Below are positions 21,935-29,617 of a stretch of 31,989 nt of DNA, in pieces; position 1 is the first letter of the stretch, and each line of letters begins with the position of its first letter. The stretch covers positions 1-31,989 of the forward strand of contig WTGD01000367.1 in assembly GCA_011523725.1 (NCBI GenBank), written 5' to 3'. Made by a program: the position numbers and the translations under genes. The DNA comes from Nitrospinota bacterium (GTDB taxonomy: Bacteria > UBA8248). Below the pieces are notes generated by a model, which searched no databases, was not told where the DNA came from, and saw only the letters and a list, made by a program, of their open reading frames with translations.

Positions 21935-24021
21935 TGAACAAAAACGCGCAAATCCGCCTGGGAATAGACATCGGGGGCACGTTCACCGACCTCGTGCTGG
22001 TTGACGAGGCGCGCGGCGCGGTCCACATCGCCAAGGTGTTGACCACGCCCGATGATCCCGCCGAGGGAACGCTCGCGGGTTTCAGGAAAATACTCGAATC
22101 CGCCGGTCTCGAAGCATCCGATCTGGCGAGCATCGTCCACGCCACGACCCTCATCACAAACGCGCTCATCGAGAGGAAAGGGGCGCGCACGGGCCTCATC
22201 ACCACGGGGGGGTTTTCGGACGTCATCGAGATCGGCCGCGAGAAGCGCTTCGACCTCTACGACCTGCACCAGGAGATGCCCGAACCCCTGATCGCGAAAG
22301 AGTTCCGGGCCGAGGTCCCCGAGCGCGTCCATGTGGATGGCGAGGTGGTCCTTCCTCTCGACGCAGAAGCCGTGAAGCGCGAGGCGGAAAGGCTCATTCA
22401 AATGGGGGCGGAATCCATCGCGGTCTCGTTTCTCCATGCGCCCGTGAATCCTGCGAACGAAAGGGCGGCCCAGGCGGCCATCGAGGAAATCGCGGGCGAT
22501 GCGCCCGTTTCCATCTCATCCGCCGTGGCCCCCGAGACGGGCGAGTACGAGCGCACCTCCACCACGGCGGCGAACGCCTACGTGCGGCCCATCGCCGATG
22601 CGTACCTGACGCGCCTGCTCGCGAATCTGCGCGATTCGGGCTTTGCGGGCGATCTGTTCATCATGCTTTCGAATTCCGGCTTCGCGGCGGTCGAGAGCGT
22701 GCGCGAGCATCCGGTGCGGATCATCGAATCAGGTCCCGCGGGCGGCGCGCTCGCGGCGGCGCAAATCGCCCGCTCCCTCGGCGAGGCCCACGCCCTGGGC
22801 TTCGACATGGGCGGAACGACGGCCAAGATATGCCTCATCGAAGACGGCGAACCCGCGACGGAGAACCGCTTCGAGGTGGCGCGCACTTCCAGGTTCCAGA
22901 AGGGAAGCGGTCTGCCCATCCTCTCGCCCACGGTGGACCTCGTCGAGATCGGTGCGGGCGGCGGCAGCATCGCGGGGATAAGCGACCTGGGGCTGATCCG
23001 GGTCGGCCCCCAGAGCGCGGGCGCGACCCCGGGACCCGCCTGCTACGCTCAGGGAGGGGCGCAGCCCACCGTCACGGACGCGAACCTTCTTTTGGGCTAT
23101 CTTAATCCCGATTTCTTCCTGGGCGGCGCCATGCGGCTGGACACCGAAAAAGCGCGCGAGGCCGTCTCGTTCCTGGCCGGTGAGCTGGACATGAGCATCG
23201 AAGACGCGGCGTGGGGGATTTATGAGATCATCACCGAGCAGATGGCGAGCGCCGCGCGCGTACACATCGCCGAGAAGGGAGGCGACCCCAGAAACTACGC
23301 CCTGATCGCCACGGGCGGGGCCGCGCCGCTTCACGCCTGCCACATGGCGCGCAAACTCTACATCCGCCGGGTCGTCTGCCCGCCGGACGTGGGCGTTGCC
23401 TCGGCGGCCGGCCTCCTGGCGGCGCGGCCGAGGGCGGACGCCGTCCGCGTCCTGGTGTCCGACGTGGATGCGGTGGACTGGGCGCGCGTCGAGGCGCTGT
23501 ACCGGGAGATGGTCGCGCAGATGACCGAATCCCTGGGCGAGGGGATCGAGGTGGATGCGCGCTGGGAGTTTTTGTGCGCAGCCGATATGCGCTACCGGGG
23601 CCAGACGGATACCGTGAGCGTCCCCCTGCCCGGGGCGGGGGAGATGCCGGTTCGCGATAGCGCAAACATGCAGGAGTCCTTCGAGCGGGCTTATGAGCGG
23701 CGGTATCTGCGGAAAATCGAGAACGTGGCGGCGGAGGTGGCCGCATGGCGGCTGACGATGCTGGGGCCTGCGCCGGGTGGCATGGACGCAGCACCCCTCA
23801 CGGATGATAGCGATTTTGAGAAGGGAGCAAGAAAAATATATTTCGGCCCCGAAGCCGGATTCGAGGAGGCGCGCGTATACCACCGGTATTCGCTGCCCGC
23901 CGGACGGGAATTCTCAGGCCCCGCCATCGTCGAGGAGCGCGAATCCACCATCGTGGTTCCAGAGGACGCGCGCTTCAGGAAAGACGCGGGCGGCCACATC
24001 ATCATCGAGGTGAACGGCTAA
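21931..24021 (+). CDS. Hydantoinase/oxoprolinase subunit A
   Basis: The 696-residue protein is the ATP-binding subunit of ATP-dependent hydantoinase/5-oxoprolinase/acetone-carboxylase-type enzymes, which open cyclic amides or carboxylate ketones. The N-terminal ASKHA-type phosphate loops are GIDIGGTFTD (11-20) and GFDMGGTTAK (290-299), and GAGGGSIAGI, GPQSAGATPGPACY and ATGGAAPLHA are typical HyuA blocks. Length is standard (about 690). Two adjacent ATGs at 21931 and 21934 overlap the upstream stop, so the exact start is uncertain by one residue. The B subunit follows with a one-base overlap. The acetone-carboxylase gamma gene is missing, so a hydantoinase or oxoprolinase role is more likely; the substrate is not determined. 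Confidence 0.9.
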   Translation: MMNKNAQIRLGIDIGGTFTDLVLVDEARGAVHIAKVLTTPDDPAEGTLAGFRKILESAGLEASDLASIVHATTLITNALIERKGARTGLITTGGFSDVIEIGREKRFDLYDLHQEMPEPLIAKEFRAEVPERVHVDGEVVLPLDAEAVKREAERLIQMGAESIAVSFLHAPVNPANERAAQAAIEEIAGDAPVSISSAVAPETGEYERTSTTAANAYVRPIADAYLTRLLANLRDSGFAGDLFIMLSNSGFAAVESVREHPVRIIESGPAGGALAAAQIARSLGEAHALGFDMGGTTAKICLIEDGEPATENRFEVARTSRFQKGSGLPILSPTVDLVEIGAGGGSIAGISDLGLIRVGPQSAGATPGPACYAQGGAQPTVTDANLLLGYLNPDFFLGGAMRLDTEKAREAVSFLAGELDMSIEDAAWGIYEIITEQMASAARVHIAEKGGDPRNYALIATGGAAPLHACHMARKLYIRRVVCPPDVGVASAAGLLAARPRADAVRVLVSDVDAVDWARVEALYREMVAQMTESLGEGIEVDARWEFLCAADMRYRGQTDTVSVPLPGAGEMPVRDSANMQESFERAYERRYLRKIENVAAEVAAWRLTMLGPAPGGMDAAPLTDDSDFEKGARKIYFGPEAGFEEARVYHRYSLPAGREFSGPAIVEERESTIVVPEDARFRKDAGGHIIIEVNG

Positions 24022-25565
24022 TGGCGTTCGATCCCATCACGCTGGAAGTGCTCTGGCGAAGACTCATCGGCATCGTGGACGAGGCGGCGGCGACGCTGGT
24101 GCGCACCTCGTTCTCGACGCTCGTGCGCGAGTCGAACGATTTCTCCTGCGTGATCACCGACGATCAGGGCCACTCCCTCGTGCAGTCCTCCGCCAGCATC
24201 GCCTCGTTCATCGGCACCCTGCCGATAACGGTTCGCCATTTCTTAAGAGCGTTTCCGCCCGAGACGCTGGAGCCCGGCGATATCCTCGTCACCAACGACA
24301 TCTGGTACGGAACGGGTCATCTCCCCGACGTGAACATCGTGAAGCCGGTGTTCTACCGCGAGAAATTCATCGGTTTCTCGGCCAGCACGGCCCACCTGCC
24401 GGACATCGGCGGGAAAATCCGCTCGCCCGACCCGAGGGAGGTCTACGAGGAGGGCTTCCAGATCCCGATGATGAAGATGTACCGGCGCGGTGAGCCCGAC
24501 CGGACCCTCATCGACCTCATCCGCTACAACGTGCGCGTGCCCGACCTGGTGATGGGCGACATCAACGCCCAGCTCACGGCGAACCGCCTGGCGGAAAAAC
24601 GCCTGGGCGATCTGCTGGATGAATACGGACTCGAGGATTTGCGCGCGCTGACGAAGGAAATCCAGGGCCGCTCGGAGAAGGCCATGCGCGACGCCCTGCG
24701 CCGTCTGCCCGACGGGGAATTCGCGTCCGAAATCGAGACCGACGGCCTCGCGGAGCCCATACGGGTGCGGACGAGAATCGAGAAGACGGGCGATTCCCTC
24801 GTCATCGACTACGCGGGCTCCTCGCCCCAGGTCGACCGCGCCGTGAACGTGGCCTACAACTACACCTACGCCTATTCGGTCTACCCCATCAAATGCGTCC
24901 TGTGCCCCGAGGTTCCCAACAACGAGGGGTGTTTCCGGCCCATCGACGTGCGGACGGAGCCGGGCAGCATCCTGGAGCCGCTCCACCCCGCCGCCGGCGG
25001 GGGCCGGATGCTGGTGGGCCACTACCTGCCCGCCGCCGTTTTCGAGGCGCTCGCCCCCGTCATCCCCGATGAGGTGCCCGCGGCGAGCGGCTCTCCGCTC
25101 TGGTGCGTGAACTACACGGGGCTGGACAAGCGCGGCGTGCGGACGGCGGGGCTTTTCTTCCAGAACGGAGGCACGGGCGCCACCGCGCGCGGAGACGGCC
25201 ACGCGTGCCTGAGCTATCCGAGCAACGTCTCCCACACGCCGATCGAAGTCATCGAGCGCATCACCCCCTTCACCTTGATCGAGAAGACGATTCTGAGGGA
25301 TTCCGGCGGCGCCGGGAAGTTCCGGGGCGGCTGCGGGCAGCGGATCGTCTTTAGGAACGACTCGCCCGCGCGCATCACCGTCTCGTTCATGGCCGAGCGC
25401 ACGAAATCGGCAGCACCAGGGTTGCTCGGCGGCGGCCACGGCGGGCGGGGGCAGGTGCGCATCAACGAGCGCGAAATCGACCCCAAGGTCACCACGGACA
25501 TGGAGCCGGGCGACACCTTGACGCTCATCACGCCGGGTGGCGGGGGCTACGGGGAGGCGAAATGA
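24021..25565 (+). CDS. Hydantoinase/oxoprolinase subunit B
   Basis: The 514-residue protein is the partner subunit of HyuA. It begins with the family opening FDPITLEVLWRRLIGIVDEA and carries SCVITDDQGHSLVQ, LVTNDIWYGTGHLPDV, AGSSPQVDRAVN and the glycine-rich C-terminal GLLGGGHGGRGQ and TPGGGGYGE blocks. Family length is about 510-590. TAATG overlap with hyuA (one base) and ATGA overlap with the next gene imply one polycistronic message and fixed subunit ratios. A and B together form the ATP-dependent amidohydrolase. No racemase or N-carbamoylase is in the cluster, unlike classical hydantoin operons. Confidence 0.9.
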   Translation: MAFDPITLEVLWRRLIGIVDEAAATLVRTSFSTLVRESNDFSCVITDDQGHSLVQSSASIASFIGTLPITVRHFLRAFPPETLEPGDILVTNDIWYGTGHLPDVNIVKPVFYREKFIGFSASTAHLPDIGGKIRSPDPREVYEEGFQIPMMKMYRRGEPDRTLIDLIRYNVRVPDLVMGDINAQLTANRLAEKRLGDLLDEYGLEDLRALTKEIQGRSEKAMRDALRRLPDGEFASEIETDGLAEPIRVRTRIEKTGDSLVIDYAGSSPQVDRAVNVAYNYTYAYSVYPIKCVLCPEVPNNEGCFRPIDVRTEPGSILEPLHPAAGGGRMLVGHYLPAAVFEALAPVIPDEVPAASGSPLWCVNYTGLDKRGVRTAGLFFQNGGTGATARGDGHACLSYPSNVSHTPIEVIERITPFTLIEKTILRDSGGAGKFRGGCGQRIVFRNDSPARITVSFMAERTKSAAPGLLGGGHGGRGQVRINEREIDPKVTTDMEPGDTLTLITPGGGGYGEAK

Positions 25566-26020
25566 CGGCGCCTTTGCTTACGGATGACGCCTGGCGTTTC
25601 GTGAAACGCGCGCGCGTGGCGCGGCTGGCGACGGCAAGCAAGGACGCTGCGCCTCACGTCGTGCCCGTCGTTTTCGCCGCCCTGGACGGGAAAATCTATA
25701 TCCCGGTGGACGGCAAGCAGAAAAAAGACGTCGAGCGGCTGAAACGACTCGACAACATCCGCGAGAACGCGCAGGTCTCGTTCCTGGTGGATCATTACGA
25801 AGACGACTGGGCGAAACTCGGCTTCGCCCTCATCTTCGGGAGCGGGAGGATCATCCATGCCGAAATGGACACAGCAGCGTATGAGAAGGCGGCGGAGCTT
25901 CTCCGCGAAAAATACGCGCAATACCGCGGGCCCATCACGATCCACGCCTGGATGATAGAGATAACGCCGCACCGCGCCGCCTCCTGGGGCGCAATGGGAG
26001 CAGAGGAGCCTTCCATATGA
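25562..26020 (+). CDS. PPOX-class flavin/F420-dependent split-barrel protein
   Basis: The 152-residue protein has the split-barrel fold of pyridoxamine 5'-phosphate oxidase-like proteins. RVARLATASKDAAPHVVPVVFAALDGKIYIPVDGKQKK fits the TIGR03668-type (Rv0121-like) branch predicted to use F420, as does SFLVDHYEDDWAKLGFALIFGSG. In that branch the protein would reduce or oxidise a small molecule with F420 or FMN. F420 synthesis genes are not in the window, so the cofactor is unproven. It is placed fourth in the operon with four-base overlaps on both sides, which suggests a redox step in the same pathway as the hydantoinase pair. Confidence 0.8.
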   Translation: MTAPLLTDDAWRFVKRARVARLATASKDAAPHVVPVVFAALDGKIYIPVDGKQKKDVERLKRLDNIRENAQVSFLVDHYEDDWAKLGFALIFGSGRIIHAEMDTAAYEKAAELLREKYAQYRGPITIHAWMIEITPHRAASWGAMGAEEPSI

Positions 26021-26841
26021 AGCTCAGCTATCAGATCGCCACGCCGGACATCTCCACGCCCAACCTCCCGAGCGCGCAGGGGACCCTGGAGGGGAACCTC
26101 GATTGCATCGCCGAGGCGGGTTTTGAGGCGGTGGAGCTCTCGGTACGAAAGCCAGCCGAACTCGATTTGGACGGGATAGAGAAGCAGATCACAAGCCGGG
26201 GACTATCCGTCTCGATGATCCACACGGCGGCCATGGGCTTTCAGGACAGGATATGGCTGTGCCACCCCGTCCCCGAGATAAGAGAAGTATCGTATCGCCG
26301 CCACCTGGACGCGCTCGATATGGCGCAGAGGTTCGGGTGCGGCATGGTGATCGGCTCCTCACGCGGGAATCTTTGCGAGGACGAGCGGCGCGAGGATTCC
26401 CTCCGCTGGATGCGCGACGCGCTCCTCGGCCTCGCGGATGAGGCCGCAGCGCAGGGAGCCAGACTCTATCTCGAACCCTTGTGCAGCCACTGGATCAACA
26501 ACGTCACCACGGCGGCCGAAGGCGCGGCGCTCTGCCGGGAACTCGGCCACGAGGCGCTCGTCCTCATGCTCGACACCTACCACATGAACGCGGACGAGGC
26601 ATCGTTCACCGCTCCCATCGTCGAGTCGAGAGAGCTTCTGGGCCACATGCACATCGCCGAGAACAACCGCTACTATCCCGGTGGCGGGCACATTCCCTTC
26701 GGCGAGGTCATCGGTGCGCTGCGCTCGATAGGCTATGACGGCTACCTGACGTGCCAGATCGTCTCCAAACCCGACTTGCCGACGGCGGCCAAGCTCGCGG
26801 CGGAGAATCTGAGGGCGCTCCTTCAGGATGGGGCGGCTTGA
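26017..26841 (+). CDS. Sugar phosphate isomerase/epimerase-like TIM barrel, catalytic Glu replaced by Gln
   Basis: The 274-residue protein is a xylose-isomerase-like TIM barrel (AP-endonuclease-2 fold), the family of D-tagatose 3-epimerase, hydroxypyruvate isomerase and inosose dehydratase. The metal residues match those of tagatose epimerase (E152, D185, H211, E246): E153 in YLEP, D186 in LDTYHMN and H212 in HMHIAEN. The fourth, normally Glu, reads Gln247 in YLTCQIV. An acid-base role of that Glu would be lost, so the reaction may differ from a simple epimerisation. AGAGGAG sits eight bases before the ATG, which overlaps the previous stop (ATGA). It closes the five-gene operon. Substrate unknown. 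Confidence 0.83.
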   Translation: MKLSYQIATPDISTPNLPSAQGTLEGNLDCIAEAGFEAVELSVRKPAELDLDGIEKQITSRGLSVSMIHTAAMGFQDRIWLCHPVPEIREVSYRRHLDALDMAQRFGCGMVIGSSRGNLCEDERREDSLRWMRDALLGLADEAAAQGARLYLEPLCSHWINNVTTAAEGAALCRELGHEALVLMLDTYHMNADEASFTAPIVESRELLGHMHIAENNRYYPGGGHIPFGEVIGALRSIGYDGYLTCQIVSKPDLPTAAKLAAENLRALLQDGAA

Positions 26842-26858
26842 GACATTCTCCGTTTGCT

Positions 26859-26877
26859 GGAGTTGTTGAATAACTCC
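26859..26877. repeat. TGTTGAA-type small hairpin after the operon
   Basis: GGAGTT pairs with AACTCC around GTTGAAT (26859-26877). It resembles the TGTTGAAAA motif of the other intergenic sites and lies 18 bases after the operon end. No clear U tract follows. Confidence 0.5.
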
Positions 26878-26901
26878 TCTAAGCGGTGGGGGTGCAATGG
26901 T

Positions 26902-27039
26902 TTTGTAGTAACAGCCCCTCCTCGGGGCTGTCCCACAGACCTGTGTGTCCGCCCTTTGCGTTCGCCGTGTTTTATCACTCCGTTATCGTTATAAGACGGA
27001 TGCCTAAAGGCGGGCGGACACACAGGTCCGCCCTACAAA
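26902..27039. repeat. Hairpin island F
   Basis: Outer TTTGTAG (26902-26908) matches CTACAAA (27033-27039). Inside, ACAGCCCC (26911-26918) pairs with GGGGCTGT (26924-26931), and the 16-base ACCTGTGTGTCCGCCC (26939-26954) pairs perfectly with 27012-27027. The 57 bases between the last two arms hold an AT-rich run and no gene. Confidence 0.78.
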
Positions 27040-27161
27040 GGCTATCCACCCCATCCTGACAGAACCCTGCCCTTCGGAGCATGAAAGGTCGCCGCGCAGC
27101 GCACTCGCTTGCTTCGCCGTCCTCACGCGCGGAGAATGCGGACGTGGAAACGGAGGAGGCG

Positions 27162-27581
27162 ATGATGACTTCACCCGAGGCCGAGCGCACCGAACCCGCC
27201 GACGCATCCGCGCAGGGCGACTTTCTGCTCTATGACGGCGAGTGTCCGTTCTGCTGCTTCTATGCGCGGAAATCGGGGTTCAAGACGCCGGCCGGACGGC
27301 CTCTGACGCTCATCGACGCGAACCAGGCGCCCGAACTCATCAGTGAGTTGCGCGAGGCCGGCTGCGAGGTGGATGAGGGGATGGTTCTCGTCCTGGATGG
27401 GCGGCGCTACCAGGGCGCCGAGGCGATGACGGCGCTCGAGGTGATGGCGAGCGGGACCGACTGGTTCGGGAGGCTCTCCAGGTGGTTCGCCTCGAATCCA
27501 AAGCGCGCCCGCGCGTTCTATCCCTGGTTCCAAAGATTGCGCCGCGCGGCGCTGTGGGTGAAGGGGAGGAGGGGGTGTTGA
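27162..27581 (+). CDS. DCC-family thiol-disulfide oxidoreductase-like protein (DUF393)
   Basis: The 139-residue protein carries the DCC motif LLYDGECPFC (22-31), with Asp25, Cys28 and Cys31, in a thioredoxin-like context; the family is DUF393. These proteins are thought to act in thiol redox reactions, but function is largely unproven. The start is one of two adjacent ATGs (27162, 27165) behind a strong GGAGGAGG; a farther ATG at 27081 has no ribosome site. The C-terminal end RRGRRGC is basic and its stop TGA lies within the TGTTGAAAAAG repeat motif, so the natural end of the gene may have been changed by repeat insertion. No partner gene is evident. Confidence 0.75.
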   Translation: MMTSPEAERTEPADASAQGDFLLYDGECPFCCFYARKSGFKTPAGRPLTLIDANQAPELISELREAGCEVDEGMVLVLDGRRYQGAEAMTALEVMASGTDWFGRLSRWFASNPKRARAFYPWFQRLRRAALWVKGRRGC

Positions 27582-27667
27582 AAAAGCCCCGTAGGGACAG
27601 GCCTCCGTGCCTGTCCTAATGAAAGACAACCACGGAGAGCAGGACAACCACGGAGGGTTGTCCCTAC
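27576..27667. repeat. Hairpin island G with TGTTGAAAAAG motif
   Basis: TGTTGAAAAAGCCCC (27576-27590) is directly followed by GTAGGGACA (27591-27599), which pairs with TGTCCCTAC (27659-27667). Within, CCTCCGTG (27602-27609) pairs with CACGGAGG (27649-27656). Here the two repeat types touch, and the motif overlaps the stop codon of the DCC gene. Confidence 0.75.
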
Positions 27668-27905
27668 GAAACACGAAATCATCGCGCCTACGCGCGTCGC
27701 GTGAACCTCCATGCCGCTAAGGAAACGCCCCATGTGAGCGGACTTATATGTCCTGTAATGACGCCCGCCGGAACGCTAGCGTTTTCTGGCGCCGCTCGTG
27801 GTTTCCTGGTTCCCGAAATTTCCCGAATGGTTTATTCTTGGCGGGACCCGTAGCGGTAACCTCCGTTACGGCCTCATTTCCCCCGCCCAGGTACAGCGCA
27901 GCCAC

Positions 27906-29249
27906 ATGAAAACACCCTCAATCGCCCGGCGTTTCGCAAAATTCGCCTGCGGTCTGGAGCATATCGACTCCGATGTAAGGACGGCTGCGGACAGGGCCAT
28001 GCTCGACACCCTGGGCGTCATGCTGGCAGGGGGCGCGCATCCATCGGTTCGCGCCCTGGCTCAGATAGCGGCGCGCGGGGAAGGGCAGGCGACGCTCGCG
28101 ACCGGCGGGAGGGCGGACGCGGAAGCAGCGGCGCTGATCAACGGAACGGCGGCGCATGTCTGGGACTTCGACGATACCTCCTATACGGGGATCATGCACG
28201 GATCGGCGGTGGTGCTTCCCGCCGCCTTGGGCCTCGCGCAGGAACTGGGCTCCGGCCCCGACGCGCTTCGCCGCGCCTTCGTCGCGGGTTCCGAGGTGGC
28301 CTACACCCTCGCCGATATTTGCACGCACGATCATTATTTCCAGGGATGGTGGAGCACGGTCACCTTGGGACTCACGGGCGCGACGGCCGCCGCAGGATGC
28401 CTACTGGAACTCGATGAGGACGCGATGACAAGCGCGCTCGGCTTGGCGGCGGCCGCCACAGGCGGCGGGAAGGCCGTGTTGGGCACGGACGCCAAGCCGC
28501 TGCTCGTCGGCGAGACCGCGCGCCGGGCCGTTACCCTCGCCCGAGCGGCAAAGGCGGGGCTTACCGGCCCTGAAACTGCGTTCGAGGACGAACGGGGTTT
28601 TCTACAACTGCTGAACCGCGGCGTCGCCGCCGGTGCTGAGATTGATACCATCGGCCGGCGCTGGCGCCTGTGCGACCCGGGCCTGCTGTTCAAGATCAGT
28701 CCGGTCTGCTCGGCGGCGCTGGCGGCCATCGAACAGATGAACGGACTCATGGAGGAACTCGGCGCGAGTGCTGATGAGGTCGCAGGGGTTCACGCCGAGG
28801 TGCCGCAACTCGTCTATGAGAGTCTCGTATTTCCGAATCCGGCCATACCGCAACAGATGCAGTTCAGCCTGCCTTACGCCCTGGCCTGCGCCGCGCTTCA
28901 TGGCCGGGTTCGGTTTGAAGACCTGGCGCCCGGCGCCGTCAGTCCCGAGAAGGCCGCCCTCATGGCGCGGGTGGGTGTGAAGCGCGACCCGGATCTTTCC
29001 ACCGACGAGATGCGCGCGAAATACCCCGAAAGCATCCGCCTCACGTTGACTCTCAATGACGGCCGCTCAGCGGCCGGGTTCTGCGGCATGGCTTACGGGA
29101 TGCCGGAAAGACCGCTGAGCGATGAGGAACTGCTTGAAAAATTCCATGCGGCGGGTGCGTACGCCGGCCTTTCTTTGCCTCGAGTGGAGATGGCGGATTT
29201 CGATCCGGTGGCGGTGTTCGAGCAGGTGGTGGGGGTCAAACGCGAGTGA
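27906..29249 (+). CDS. MmgE/PrpD family protein
   Basis: The 447-residue protein belongs to the MmgE/PrpD family, which includes 2-methylcitrate dehydratase (PrpD) and itaconate-pathway cis-aconitate decarboxylase. Family motifs are GTAAHVWDFDDT (80-91), the HGS at 98-100 (IMHGSAVVLPAALGLAQ), and the C-terminal YPESIRLTLTLNDGR. No prpB, prpC or mmg gene is near, so a plain methylcitrate role is not supported; many MAGs carry several such paralogues of unknown substrate. The ATG at 27906 is the family start. The upstream frame from 27798 adds unrelated residues. No strong ribosome site is seen. About 240 bases before the gene hold no other recognisable feature. Confidence 0.85.
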   Translation: MKTPSIARRFAKFACGLEHIDSDVRTAADRAMLDTLGVMLAGGAHPSVRALAQIAARGEGQATLATGGRADAEAAALINGTAAHVWDFDDTSYTGIMHGSAVVLPAALGLAQELGSGPDALRRAFVAGSEVAYTLADICTHDHYFQGWWSTVTLGLTGATAAAGCLLELDEDAMTSALGLAAAATGGGKAVLGTDAKPLLVGETARRAVTLARAAKAGLTGPETAFEDERGFLQLLNRGVAAGAEIDTIGRRWRLCDPGLLFKISPVCSAALAAIEQMNGLMEELGASADEVAGVHAEVPQLVYESLVFPNPAIPQQMQFSLPYALACAALHGRVRFEDLAPGAVSPEKAALMARVGVKRDPDLSTDEMRAKYPESIRLTLTLNDGRSAAGFCGMAYGMPERPLSDEELLEKFHAAGAYAGLSLPRVEMADFDPVAVFEQVVGVKRE

Positions 29250-29276
29250 TGAGCGAGCGTTTGACGCGATTGATGA

Positions 29277-29295
29277 GGGGCTGTTGAAAAGCCCC
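29277..29295. repeat. TGTTGAAAA hairpin motif
   Basis: GGGGCTGTTGAAAAGCCCC: six-base arms GGGGCT and AGCCCC around GTTGAAA. It lies 28 bases after the MmgE/PrpD stop. The following bases (CCTTGAGTCG) have no U tract. Confidence 0.6.
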
Positions 29296-29335
29296 CTTGA
29301 GTCGATTTTGGGTTGCACACTCGCTTTTGAATTTC

Positions 29336-29524
29336 ACTCCCCCCTTGAGGGTCTGGCTTCCCGAGGGGAAAGCCAGACGAGGAAGCCGAACCGACAGGTG
29401 AAGGCTGACTCGGTGGGGAGAGCTTTTCTGTGGCATGTCCCCCCACCACATCGGCCTTCGCACAAACCGCTCGGCCTCTGTCGGGCTTTCCCCTCGGGAA
29501 GCCCGACCCCCTCAAGGGGGGAGT
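29336..29524. repeat. Hairpin island H: 16-bp outer arms and two covarying inner hairpins
   Basis: ACTCCCCCCTTGAGGG (29336-29351) pairs perfectly with 29509-29524. Next to each outer arm is a similar inner hairpin: left arms GTCTGGCTT and AAGCCAGAC, right arms GTCGGGCTT and AAGCCCGAC. The two inner hairpins are near reverse complements of one another and differ by one pair exchanged T-A to G-C. The 100 or so bases between carry no gene. Confidence 0.78.
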
Positions 29525-29617
29525 AAATATCCACGCTACACAGTCGGGATTGATCACCAGGGGGGAATGGTTCTCTTCTCTCTCTGCGGCGGCCGGGCCG
29601 TCCGGCGCCTAGTCCGG

